Shown one piece after another: positions 34,410 through 42,833 of a stretch of DNA of 64,000 nucleotides. The notes beneath the pieces are model-generated. The model saw only the letters and a list, made by a program, of their open reading frames with translations. It made no database searches and had not been told where the DNA came from. Both the position numbers and the translations under genes were made by a program. This stretch comes from Prevotella sp. (GTDB lineage Bacteria; Bacteroidota; Bacteroidia; Bacteroidales; Bacteroidaceae). The DNA is taken from positions 1 to 64,000 of the forward strand of contig JAGAGD010000044.1 in the NCBI GenBank assembly GCA_017627765.1, written 5' to 3'. Each line of letters begins with the position of its first letter. Position 1 is the first letter of the stretch.

Positions 34410-34486
34410 CTTCGGTTGAGTTCTGCAAAGATACTGATGACGAAGACGACGATAGTTGGCCAAATTATAATATATGGAACGACTAA
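34400..34486 (+). pseudogene. Remnant of a second small acidic peptide gene (3' end)
   Basis: An open frame without a start codon ends in DTDDEDDDSWPNYNIWND and a stop at 34484-34486. Its acidic run, Trp and terminal W-N-D resemble the end of the intact 67-residue peptide (DEEDDWAKLGFNAWED). It is read as the 3' end of a decayed paralogue whose 5' part has been lost. Confidence 0.5.
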
Positions 34487-34645
34487 ATATAACTGAAGAT
34501 ATAAATTGAGTGTATCTTTAAATGTGAATCCCGAAAGTTTTTTCAAAGTGTGACTTTCGGGATTCTTTTTGTCATTATTTTGTTGATTTGGCATCTATTG
34601 TTAATTGGCGATGATAAATAAGTCTGCTAAAAAAGATTTCTGTGC

Positions 34646-34678
34646 TTGTAGATTTCTCGGAAAAAATGTGTAAGTTTG
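34646..34678 (+). promoter_or_regulatory. Likely promoter of the LuxR regulator gene
   Basis: TTG at 34646-34648 and TAAGTTTG at 34671-34678 are 22 bp apart. This argues against the upstream GTG at 34642 as start and for ATG 34687 or 34699. Confidence 0.6.
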
Positions 34679-34686
34679 CAAATGCT

Positions 34687-35295
34687 ATGGAATCAAAGAT
34701 GACAAAAGGCAGGCCTCGAATGGCTATAATAGATAGTAATGTGTTGGCATTGGTGGGGTTGAAGCAGATACTTCAGCAGGTTATGCCGATAGCAGATATT
34801 TCAACTTTTAGTTCCTTTGAAGAATTGGAAATGGAGGGGGCAGACTCGTTCTTTCACTTCTTTGTGGAGATGAGCATTGTTCTCTCACAGCGCAGTTTTT
34901 TTCAAGACCGCCGCAGGCGTACCATTGTTCTTACTACTTCGCAAAACCCTGATAACCATTTGAGCGAGTTTCATTGTCTTTGTACTGCGGTTTCGGAGAA
35001 AGAACTTGTGCGTTCACTGCTTGTACTTGTTCAGAGTGCGCATGGTCAAGGGCAGCACATGCCGCCAATGCCAAAGAGCCTGCATTCGAAGATATTAAGT
35101 GATAGGGAGATTGAGGTGTTGTCGTTGATAGCTCAAGGATTGTTAAACAAGGAAATCGCAGACAAGCTGAACATAAGTATGACGACTGTGATTACGCATA
35201 GAAAGAATATTGTGGAGAAACTTGGAATGCGCACAGTTTCGGCATTAACAATCTATGCTGTTATGCATGGTTATGTTGATATAAATTGTATTTGA
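34687..35295 (+). CDS. LuxR-family regulator with a degenerate receiver-like domain
   Basis: The protein has about 203 residues. The N-terminal part (RPRMAIIDSNVLALVGLKQIL, about residues 10-135) has the alternating pattern of a response-regulator receiver but lacks a clear acidic pocket and phospho-Asp. Phosphorylation-independent control is therefore likely. The C-terminus is a LuxR helix-turn-helix (LSDREIEVLSLIAQG, NKEIADKLNISMTTVITHRKNI). This half is closely similar to that of the RIC-LuxR protein at 23198, including the LTIYAV...YVDI ending. The start at 34687 is chosen from the promoter position; 34699 is also possible and a GTG at 34642 is less likely. Target genes are unknown. Confidence 0.8.
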   Translation: MESKMTKGRPRMAIIDSNVLALVGLKQILQQVMPIADISTFSSFEELEMEGADSFFHFFVEMSIVLSQRSFFQDRRRRTIVLTTSQNPDNHLSEFHCLCTAVSEKELVRSLLVLVQSAHGQGQHMPPMPKSLHSKILSDREIEVLSLIAQGLLNKEIADKLNISMTTVITHRKNIVEKLGMRTVSALTIYAVMHGYVDINCI

Positions 35296-35309
35296 TGATA
35301 ATATTAATA

Positions 35310-35411
35310 TTAACTTTAACTTTAACCTTAACCTTAACTATGAACTATATTAATCTCGTCATTAATCATTAATCCAGCATAACTATGAACTATGAACTAT
35401 GAACTATGCAC
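35310..35411 (+). repeat. Simple-sequence repeats after the LuxR gene
   Basis: A hexamer run of TTAACT/TTAACC type lies at 35310-35338 and four AACTATG heptamers lie at 35381-35408. The last part (35395-35411) is the right copy of the 17-bp direct repeat at 29869. No terminator is obvious in this gap. Confidence 0.7.
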
Positions 35412-35448
35412 TAACAAAGGCTATGCACTATATTTGCTTGCCAAATTA

Positions 35449-36747
35449 TTAAAGGAATGGTGCTAACAAATGGGCAAACCATCCTCTGAAGCGTTGCCAG
35501 CGATTGCGGAACTTGTGCCAGTTGTCCATGTTTAGCTTGAAGCTGCGCTGTTTGTCACGCTGGAACATTGCCGACAGCTGGTTTGTTGTGCATTTGTCTA
35601 CTATAACAGCATTTTCTTCAAAATCGAATCTGAGACTTCTTGCATTGAGATTGGCGCTGCCCACTGTGCAGAAACGACCGTCAACCATGATGACCTTAGT
35701 ATGGTGGAAACCTGGAGTAAATACCCATACTTCAACACCATGTTTCATCAGTTTGTGGACATTATAGAATACACAGTCGGGGGTAAGAGGAATATCGCTT
35801 CTTGCCGAAACCATTATCTCAACCTTAACACCTCTCTTAACTGCATTGCGGAGTGATTTTTTTAATTTATTGTTGAGAGTTAGATAAGGATTTATGAGCA
35901 AAATGCTGTCTTGGGCAGCATCTATAGCATTAATATAGAAATCGCGAATAATAGTATTGGAAGTGCGGGGCTCACGGTTGATTATGCCTACAGTCTTCTT
36001 GTATGCCGTAGAACAGGTATCTGCCTTCAGCGAGTTGAAGCGGCGGTGATGCAGATGTCCTTGATAGTATTTTGCGCCATGCAGATTCTGTTTAGTCACT
36101 TTATTCCATAATCGGATGAAAATCTTTTGCAGGGTATTGACCTCTTCGCCTTCAATGCGGCAGTGCATGTCTCGCCATTCTCCAACAACATCGGTTCCTT
36201 TGATATAGTAGTCGGCTACGTTCATTCCGCCAGTATATGCTATCTCCCCATCTATTACGACTATCTTGCGATGGTCACGGCAGAAAACATGATTAACCCA
36301 AGGAAAGCGGATTGGGTCGAATTCATATATTTCTATGCCTTTTTCCCTGATGGCTTGCAAGTGTTTTTTCTTCAATGGCTTGTTGTTGGAATCATTACCG
36401 AAACCATCAAAAAGGGCTCTTATTTCGACTCCCTCGGCAGCTTTCTCTCCAAGCAAGTCGAAAAGCAGACTTGCAATGGAATCGTTGCGAAAATTAAAAT
36501 ATTCTAAGTGGATGCTACTTTCTGCCTGACGTATTGCAGCAAACATATCGTCAAACTTTTCCTGGCCATTCATCAGCAGGGTAACAGAATTGTTGTTGCT
36601 GAAAGTTATGCCTTTGTTGCGAAGGCAGTCTACAATTATGGAGTCGGATGTTGGCTTAGATTCTTGAGAAAATGCCATAATAGCTGCTGTCCAAATAGAC
36701 AATAATGAGACTATTCGGAGTAGGGGAGTGTTGGCTGCTTTTCTCAT
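35449..36747 (-). CDS. Phospholipase D family protein, probable cardiolipin synthase
   Basis: The 432-residue protein has a hydrophobic N-terminal segment (about 10-28) that is a signal peptide or anchor. It has two complete HKD catalytic motifs: His159-x-Lys161-x4-Asp166 (HRKIVVID) and His349-x-Lys351-x4-Asp356 (HTKVIMVD). These are followed by GGMN and GSANLN as in the Cls family. Cardiolipin synthases of this class condense two phosphatidylglycerols. The usual double N-terminal membrane hairpin is replaced by a single exported-looking segment, so a periplasmic phospholipase D-like role is possible. It lies downstream of kdsD with 37 nt between. Confidence 0.82.
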   Translation of the reverse strand: MRKAANTPLLRIVSLLSIWTAAIMAFSQESKPTSDSIIVDCLRNKGITFSNNNSVTLLMNGQEKFDDMFAAIRQAESSIHLEYFNFRNDSIASLLFDLLGEKAAEGVEIRALFDGFGNDSNNKPLKKKHLQAIREKGIEIYEFDPIRFPWVNHVFCRDHRKIVVIDGEIAYTGGMNVADYYIKGTDVVGEWRDMHCRIEGEEVNTLQKIFIRLWNKVTKQNLHGAKYYQGHLHHRRFNSLKADTCSTAYKKTVGIINREPRTSNTIIRDFYINAIDAAQDSILLINPYLTLNNKLKKSLRNAVKRGVKVEIMVSARSDIPLTPDCVFYNVHKLMKHGVEVWVFTPGFHHTKVIMVDGRFCTVGSANLNARSLRFDFEENAVIVDKCTTNQLSAMFQRDKQRSFKLNMDNWHKFRNRWQRFRGWFAHLLAPFL

Positions 36748-36784
36748 AGAAAGTAGTGAGTGGAGTAATAAGTTAAAAAAGTGA

Positions 36785-37759
36785 TTATACCATGCATCTG
36801 TAGTGGTCTACTACTCCTACAAGATGTTTTTCTTCGTCGGTTACAAGAACAGAATGAATCTTATGCTTGTGCATGATTTCCTGAATCTCAGTTATCTTCA
36901 TTGTTGTTGGAACACATTTTGGAGTGGTTGTCATGATGTCGCTTACTGTCTTGTTGAAGAACTCGGCTTTCCACTTTTCCATTGCACGACGAATGTCGCC
37001 ATCGGTTATGAGTCCAGCAACTTTGTTGTCTACAATAGCGATACCAAGCCCGAGTTTGCCCTTTGATACAAGAATAATAGCTTCACCTAAATTCATGTCT
37101 GGATTGATTACAGGCAGGTGTTCGGTGTGCATTACGTCGCCCGCTGTTGTCAACAGTCGTCTGCCTAACGAACCTCCAGGGTGGAACTGTGCGAAGTCGC
37201 GTTGCTCAAATCCTCTAACTTCCATTAGTGCCACAGCCAAAGCGTCGCCCATAGCTAACGCAGCAGTGGTGCTGCTTGTTGGAGCAAGGTTTAGAGGGCA
37301 GGCTTCTTTCTTAACATGAACGAGTATGTGTGCATCAGAATACTTAGCAAGCAGTGAATCGGGGTTGCCTGTCATAGAAATGATAGGAACATTCATGTGT
37401 TGCAGAAGTGGGATGAAGCGTAGCAATTCGTCGGTCTGTCCTGAATTGCTCAGTGCAAGCACGACATCGTCTTTTGTCATCACTCCTAAGTCGCCATGAA
37501 ACACATCAAGGGGGTTTATAAAGAAAGATGGCGTACCTGTGCTTGACAATGTGGCTGCGATTTTAGCACCAATGTGTCCGCTCTTGCCTACACCAGTTAC
37601 AATTACTTTACCTTTACAGTTTACCATCATGTTTACGGCGCGGTCGAAGTTGCTGTCTAACTGAGGAATAAGTTCGATGAGTGCCTCTGCCTCGTCGCGT
37701 ATGCATCGTTCTGCAAATTGTATGACGTTCTGTATGTGTTCTATATGTTTTGTATTCAT
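36785..37759 (-). CDS. kdsD: D-arabinose-5-phosphate isomerase (KdsD/GutQ/KpsF type)
   Basis: The 324-residue cytoplasmic enzyme has an N-terminal SIS sugar-isomerase domain (GVGKSGHIGAKIAATLSSTG near 57-76, LALSNSGQTDE, then the QFHPGGSLGRRL landmark). Two CBS domains (about 205-324) follow. It converts ribulose-5-phosphate to arabinose-5-phosphate, the first step of KDO synthesis for lipopolysaccharide. kdsA, which uses its product, starts just upstream with a gap of 9 nt. The pairing makes the assignment strong. Confidence 0.93.
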   Translation of the reverse strand: MNTKHIEHIQNVIQFAERCIRDEAEALIELIPQLDSNFDRAVNMMVNCKGKVIVTGVGKSGHIGAKIAATLSSTGTPSFFINPLDVFHGDLGVMTKDDVVLALSNSGQTDELLRFIPLLQHMNVPIISMTGNPDSLLAKYSDAHILVHVKKEACPLNLAPTSSTTAALAMGDALAVALMEVRGFEQRDFAQFHPGGSLGRRLLTTAGDVMHTEHLPVINPDMNLGEAIILVSKGKLGLGIAIVDNKVAGLITDGDIRRAMEKWKAEFFNKTVSDIMTTTPKCVPTTMKITEIQEIMHKHKIHSVLVTDEEKHLVGVVDHYRCMV

Positions 37760-37768
37760 GGCTGTATT

Positions 37769-38524
37769 TTATTCTGTTAATTTTTCAACAAGTGATTCAA
37801 GATTGTCAAGTTGCAACATGTTGGCTGCATCGCTCAAACCCTTGTCGGGGTCAGGATGAACTTCAAAGAAATATCCTGTAGCACCAAATGCTTTTGCTGC
37901 CAGTGCCATAGACGGTACAAAACGGCGGTCGCCGCCAGTCTTTCCGCCAGCTCCTCCAGGACGTTGCACACTATGGGTGCAGTCCATAATGACAGTTGGC
38001 ACAATATCGAGCATGTCTGGAATATTTCTGAAGTCGACAATGAGATTGTTGTATCCGAAACTGTTGCCACGTTCTGTGAGCCAAACTTCATTTGCACCGG
38101 CATCGAGGGCTTTCTCGACTGGATAGCGCATGTCTTGTCCGCTAAGGAATTGTGCTTTCTTTATGTTGATAGTCTTTCCTGTATGCGCAGCACTTACCAG
38201 CAAATCAGTTTGGCGGCAAAGGAAAGCAGGTATCTGCAATACATCTACAACTTGTGCTGCAATTTCTGCTTGCCAACTCTCGTGAATGTCAGTCAGCAAG
38301 CGTAATCCATATTTCTTCTTAACCTCAGAAAGCATTTCGAGACCCTTTTCTATTCCAGGACCGCGAAAGGAATGGATTGATGTACGATTGGCTTTGTCGA
38401 AAGAAGCCTTGAAGATTATTTCTGTTTTGTGTTTGCTATTTATGTTAACCAGTGTTTCAGCCACAGTATTCAGGAGTTCCTGCGACTCAATTACACATGG
38501 CCCTGCAATGATTATTGGTTTCAT
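37769..38524 (-). CDS. kdsA: 3-deoxy-8-phosphooctulonate synthase, metal-dependent type
   Basis: The 251-residue enzyme condenses phosphoenolpyruvate with arabinose-5-phosphate to give KDO-8-phosphate for lipid A core synthesis. The metal-dependent class is recognised by Cys10 in IAGPCVIES (Asn in the E. coli enzyme), with His184 (DCTHSVQ), Glu221 and Asp232 (EVHPDPDKGLSD). These positions match the ligands of the Aquifex enzyme shifted by one residue. It is transcribed before kdsD with a 9-nt gap. Confidence 0.95.
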   Translation of the reverse strand: MKPIIIAGPCVIESQELLNTVAETLVNINSKHKTEIIFKASFDKANRTSIHSFRGPGIEKGLEMLSEVKKKYGLRLLTDIHESWQAEIAAQVVDVLQIPAFLCRQTDLLVSAAHTGKTINIKKAQFLSGQDMRYPVEKALDAGANEVWLTERGNSFGYNNLIVDFRNIPDMLDIVPTVIMDCTHSVQRPGGAGGKTGGDRRFVPSMALAAKAFGATGYFFEVHPDPDKGLSDAANMLQLDNLESLVEKLTE

Positions 38525-38624
38525 AGTCTTGCGTTTTTTAACTTACAAAAATAGGAATAAAGATAGAGATTGACAAAAAAAACATTCTTTTTTTTTAATA
38601 AGTGCTATTTTTTATCATTATTTG

Positions 38625-38655
38625 TTGGTAATGAAACTAATTATTCCTACTTTTG
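38625..38655 (+). promoter_or_regulatory. Promoter of the small outer-membrane barrel gene
   Basis: TTG at 38625-38627 and TACTTTTG at 38648-38655 are 20 bp apart. The leader is about 85 nt. Confidence 0.75.
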
Positions 38656-38747
38656 CCACGTGAATAAAGTAAATCAGTTTATTTATTGCTTCAGACTTAA
38701 TCAATAAATTAAAAGAAATAACCAAAACAAAAAGAAAGGAAAAAGTC

Positions 38748-39281
38748 ATGAAAAAATTATTTGTTTCACTTTTGTTAGTTATGGGTGCAGTTTGCGCTCA
38801 GGCTCAGGTTTATGTAGGTGGTGGCATCGGTCTTGGTGTCATGAACTATGATTATGGTGAGAATGACAAAGACGTTACAATTTACAAGTTCATGCCAGAA
38901 ATTGGATATACACTCGATAAGAACTTTGCTGTAGGTGCTGTATTCGGATGGCAAGGTTCAACTGAAGGCGGACAGAAAGCCGTTTCTGTTAATCCATACT
39001 TGCGCTACACTTTTGCAAACTTCAAGAATGTAAGCCTCTTTGTTGATGGCACTGTTGGATACGAACATCGTTATGGTGGCACTGAACATTCTGACGTATT
39101 TAATGCAGGTTTTAAGCCTGGAGTTGCTGTTGCACTAAATAACAAACTTAGTTTTGTCGCTCATGTTGGCTTCTTAGGTTATGAAACAGTTAAGGATGTT
39201 GACACAAAGGCAAAGGTTAACTACTTTGGTCTTGACCTCGACGGCAACGCATTGTCTTTCGGACTTTACTATAATTTCTAA
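38748..39281 (+). CDS. Small outer-membrane beta-barrel protein
   Basis: The 177-residue protein has a signal peptide (MKKLFVSLLLVMGAVCAQAQ) and about eight amphipathic strands: VYVGGGIGLGVMNYDYG, KFMPEIGYTLDKNFAVGAVFG, and others. It ends in SFGLYYNF with the C-terminal Phe used by the barrel assembly machinery. The pattern is that of the OmpX/OmpA-like outer membrane protein beta-barrel family. It is monocistronic, with its own promoter and a strong terminator, which suggests high expression. Function not assignable. Confidence 0.85.
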   Translation: MKKLFVSLLLVMGAVCAQAQVYVGGGIGLGVMNYDYGENDKDVTIYKFMPEIGYTLDKNFAVGAVFGWQGSTEGGQKAVSVNPYLRYTFANFKNVSLFVDGTVGYEHRYGGTEHSDVFNAGFKPGVAVALNNKLSFVAHVGFLGYETVKDVDTKAKVNYFGLDLDGNALSFGLYYNF

Positions 39282-39340
39282 TCTATAGAGAAGGAGAAAG
39301 AAAAACAGAATTAAGTCTTCAGCAAGAATAAAATATAATG

Positions 39341-39376
39341 AAAGCAGGGAACCATATCAGTATGGCTCCCTGCTTT
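39341..39376 (+). terminator. Terminator of the small barrel gene
   Basis: AAAGCAGGGA (39341-39350) pairs with TCCCTGCTTT, an inner CCATA/TATGG continues the stem past a mismatch, and a T run follows. Confidence 0.85.
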
Positions 39377-39381
39377 TTTAT

Positions 39382-39740
39382 TATATTATGTTGTTTTTAT
39401 TATTATATCTCCTCTTGTTTTTTAATATACTTTCTTTGTATTGATAATTTATTTTCTAAATGATTGCTGTTATATAGTTGGTATTATACTTGGTATTATA
39501 ATTATAGCCTAAAGAAGATAAACTCCTTAAGACTTTATTAGCGATTATGTAGTTAGACAGTATGAAATAATATTTAATGTTCTCAAGCGCTCAACTTGTA
39601 TTTTATGATGTATTAAGTTTATATGGTTGTGAAATGGTCTACTTATAGGCTTAAGTCTAAGTTGTCTCGTAAACTTTTGCAATCTTAATAAACTTAAGCT
39701 TGCGAATATTCAGTAAGGTTATATTAGTTTATTGGATATA
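39382..39740. other. Gene-free AT-rich spacer
   Basis: About 360 bases lie between two terminators. There is no open frame with coding character, no RNA-like stem and no repeat that I can recognise. Confidence 0.6.
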
Positions 39741-39780
39741 AAAAAATAGGAAGCTATATAAAAGTAGCTTCCTATTTTTT
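39741..39780. terminator. Terminator at the end of the nuo operon
   Basis: A 16-bp perfect stem (39741-39756 with 39765-39780) has an 8-nt loop and A/T-rich outer arms. It works on the - strand after nuoN. Confidence 0.88.
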
Positions 39781-39802
39781 ATTGTTATGAAATTATCTAA
39801 TT

Positions 39803-41266
39803 TTAGATAACTGCTCCGTTGTAAATCCATTCATAGATACAACTTAGAACACCAAAGAGCATGATGCCAGCAGTACAGATGGCAAGGGCTGTCTTAGTGT
39901 AGTTGTCACTCTTGAATGTAGGCAGAGGATTATCAGAACCCTTGATATACATAGCCTTGACAATGAGCAGATAGTAGTAGAGACTTACTACGGTGTTGAG
40001 CAATGCGATGAAAACAACAACGTAGGCTATTGATGACATTGATTCTGTTGCAGCCATGAATACAAAGAATTTGCTGAACATACCTGCAAATGGAGGAATA
40101 CCTGCCAAAGAGAATAATGCAACTGTCATAAGGAATGCCAAACGTGGGTTTGTGCGGTAGAAACCATTGTATGCGCTCATGTCTGTTGCACCTGCATTGT
40201 TCTGCTCAACTGTGTTGATAACTGCAAAGACACTGAGGTTGGCTACAACATAAACTAGCACATAGTATGATAGCGCTGCAATACCGAGTGTGTTTGCGCC
40301 TACTACTGCCAACATGATGTAACCAGCCTGTGAGATAGAACTGAATGCCATGAAACGTTTCAGTTCGCTCTGACGGATGGCAAAGAGATTGGCAATTGTG
40401 ATTGACAAAACTATTACGATATAGAGCAAGTGCTGCCAGTATTCTATCATTGGACCAAATGCTTTCATCAAAGCAACTAACAAAGCAAAAGCTGCTGCAC
40501 CTTTAGAAACAACACTCAGATAGGCTGTAACTACTGTTGGTGCACCCTGATATGTGTCGGCTGTCCAGAAGTGGAACGGTACTAGAGATATCTTAAATCC
40601 AAGTCCACTAAAGAAGAATACCATACCCATAATCATAAGTGGTGATAATGTCATTGCGCTTGCAACATCGCTGAAATATAGAGTGCCGCATGCTGCATAG
40701 ACAAATGTAAGACCAAACAGCATTATGCTACTTGAGAATGTTGCTGTAAGGATATACTTGGCAGCACCTTCGGCAGAATTGTTGCGATATTTGTCTAAAG
40801 CAACCATACATGCCATGGGAACGCTTGCCATTTCAAGTCCTAAGAAGAACATTAGGAAATGTCCTGCTGACATCATCATGTTCATACCAAGCAGGGTAGA
40901 AACAACGAGCATATAGAATTCGCCTTCATGCCTGTCGAAAGTGCCCATGCGGTCTATTTCTGCAACATTGTAACGACCATATATCCAAGTGCGACTCATA
41001 ATGAGAACGATGAGTGTTCCCATAGAAAGAATTATCTTCATGATGTTGGCTGCCTGAGATGTGATATACATACCTCCGAAAGCCTCTGTCGGTTCAATGC
41101 AGAAGAAACTCAGCACAAACTCAGCAAACATCAATATACAAACAAGTGGATTGAACCACCGACGCTCGTTACTCTTAGACGATGCGAAATCGGCAATGAA
41201 AACGATTATCAGAATGGCTACTAGCATAGCCTCTGGTATCATATTAAGAAATTGACTGTAATTCAT
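39803..41266 (-). CDS. nuoN: Complex I subunit N
   Basis: The 487-residue antiporter-like membrane subunit has about 14 helices. Conserved lysines sit in the region around [20 protein letters not shown], followed by [16 protein letters not shown], both hallmarks of NuoN. It forms part of the proton-pumping arm of respiratory complex I. It is last in the ten-gene operon, 18 nt after nuoM, and is followed by a strong terminator. Confidence 0.95.
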   Translation of the reverse strand: MNYSQFLNMIPEAMLVAILIIVFIADFASSKSNERRWFNPLVCILMFAEFVLSFFCIEPTEAFGGMYITSQAANIMKIILSMGTLIVLIMSRTWIYGRYNVAEIDRMGTFDRHEGEFYMLVVSTLLGMNMMMSAGHFLMFFLGLEMASVPMACMVALDKYRNNSAEGAAKYILTATFSSSIMLFGLTFVYAACGTLYFSDVASAMTLSPLMIMGMVFFFSGLGFKISLVPFHFWTADTYQGAPTVVTAYLSVVSKGAAAFALLVALMKAFGPMIEYWQHLLYIVIVLSITIANLFAIRQSELKRFMAFSSISQAGYIMLAVVGANTLGIAALSYYVLVYVVANLSVFAVINTVEQNNAGATDMSAYNGFYRTNPRLAFLMTVALFSLAGIPPFAGMFSKFFVFMAATESMSSIAYVVVFIALLNTVVSLYYYLLIVKAMYIKGSDNPLPTFKSDNYTKTALAICTAGIMLFGVLSCIYEWIYNGAVI

Positions 41267-41284
41267 ATTCCAATTTGTATTTAA

Positions 41285-42823
41285 TTATAATACTGCAAGT
41301 GTTTGTGGAGTGACTACATTAAGGATAGGACCAACAGCATCGCTGATTACATTGCTTGCCCATAATGGGAACAAACCTAGTCCAGCAACGCAGAATATCA
41401 GGCAGGCAACAGCAAATCGCTCATCCCATGTTGCATCGGTTAGTTCTTCATAGTGTGGATCGGCAACCTTCTGGAATAGGATTTTACCAACGACACGAAG
41501 AATATAAACAGCTGTTACAACAATAGAAGCACAAGCAATGATTGTTGCTGTGCGGCGCATTACGTCTACACTGCCATCTGCCATCTTTGCACCGAATGAA
41601 CCTACAAAGATTGTCATCTCAGCTATGAAGCCAGAGAAGCCTGGTAAGCCAAGGTTGGCTAAACCTGCTAATACGTAGCCAACAGATAGGAATGGCATAA
41701 TCTTCATAAGTCCTCCAAGCTTGCGGACATCACGTGTGTGAGTACGACCGTAAATCATACCAATGAGTGCAAAGAAAAGTGCTGTCATCAAACCGTGAGA
41801 AAGCATCTGGAGTACTGCACCAGTGCAAGAAACCTGAGTCATCATCAGAAGAGCAAACAATACGAGTCCGCAGTGGCTGACTGAGGAATAAGCATTAATA
41901 TATTTCAAGTCAGTCTGAACACAAGCAGAGAGTGCACCATAAACAACCGAAATTGTTGTAAGGATGATGAATATCCAAGCTAATTGCTGAGCTGCATCAG
42001 GCAACAGAAACATTGCTATACGGAAACAACCATAACCTCCAAGCTTCATAAGTACGCCAGCATGGAGCATTGATACTGCTGTTGGGGCAGATGCGTGACC
42101 ATCGGGTGACCATGTGTGGAATGGGAAGAGTGCTCCTAATACACCGAAACCGATGAAGAGCAATGGGAAGAATATTTTTTGGATAGCAACAGGAATGGCA
42201 TGGTTCTGTGCAATAACTAAAATGTTCATTGTGTACTCTCCGCTGTTAGCTCCGTTAAAGAAGTAGATACCGAGAATACCAATAATGAGCAATGCAGAAC
42301 CACCCATAAGCATAAGAGTAAGTTTCATGGCTGCGTATTCCTTTGCGCCACTTCCCCAAACACCAATAAGAAGGTACATAGGGATGAGTGCCACTTCATA
42401 GAACATGAACATTGTGAACATGTCAATAGATATGAAGAAACCGTAAACACCAGTTGAAAGGAGTGTGAACCAAAGGAAGTATTCTTTGGTCATGGGTTTA
42501 AGTTGCCATGAAGCAAATGTACCAGTAAAGACAATGACACTTGATAACAGTAACATTACAACAGAAATGCCATCGACTCCTACATTATAAGCTATATTCA
42601 ACGGTGCGAACCATGTGTGACAAGCAGTGAACAACATGGGATATTGGTCAGCTGGCATTGTCTGGCGCATCTGAATAAATGCAATAGTTAGATAGACAGA
42701 TAGGGCTAACAAGAGTGTTGAACCTACCACCATCACACCGCGTACTTGATTAAGGTTGTGAGCAAGCCACAGACCTAACAGCATTAAAGCGGGGATTATT
42801 ACGAATAATGTTAATATACTCAT
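41285..42823 (-). CDS. nuoM: Complex I subunit M
   Basis: The 512-residue antiporter-like membrane subunit has the NuoM landmarks FTMFMFYEVALIPMYLLIG (functional Glu in the fifth helix) and LFPFHTWSPDGHASAPTAVS. These are followed by KYINAYSSVSHCG. It pumps protons in the membrane arm. It lies 10 nt after nuoL. Confidence 0.95.
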   Translation of the reverse strand: MSILTLFVIIPALMLLGLWLAHNLNQVRGVMVVGSTLLLALSVYLTIAFIQMRQTMPADQYPMLFTACHTWFAPLNIAYNVGVDGISVVMLLLSSVIVFTGTFASWQLKPMTKEYFLWFTLLSTGVYGFFISIDMFTMFMFYEVALIPMYLLIGVWGSGAKEYAAMKLTLMLMGGSALLIIGILGIYFFNGANSGEYTMNILVIAQNHAIPVAIQKIFFPLLFIGFGVLGALFPFHTWSPDGHASAPTAVSMLHAGVLMKLGGYGCFRIAMFLLPDAAQQLAWIFIILTTISVVYGALSACVQTDLKYINAYSSVSHCGLVLFALLMMTQVSCTGAVLQMLSHGLMTALFFALIGMIYGRTHTRDVRKLGGLMKIMPFLSVGYVLAGLANLGLPGFSGFIAEMTIFVGSFGAKMADGSVDVMRRTATIIACASIVVTAVYILRVVGKILFQKVADPHYEELTDATWDERFAVACLIFCVAGLGLFPLWASNVISDAVGPILNVVTPQTLAVL

Positions 42824-42833
42824 AGTCTAAATA

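Noticed and set aside
34313..34594. 93-codon - strand frame with hydrophobic stretches
   Set aside because: It covers the repeats and remnants; hydrophobicity results from AT-rich sequence and no start signal is seen.
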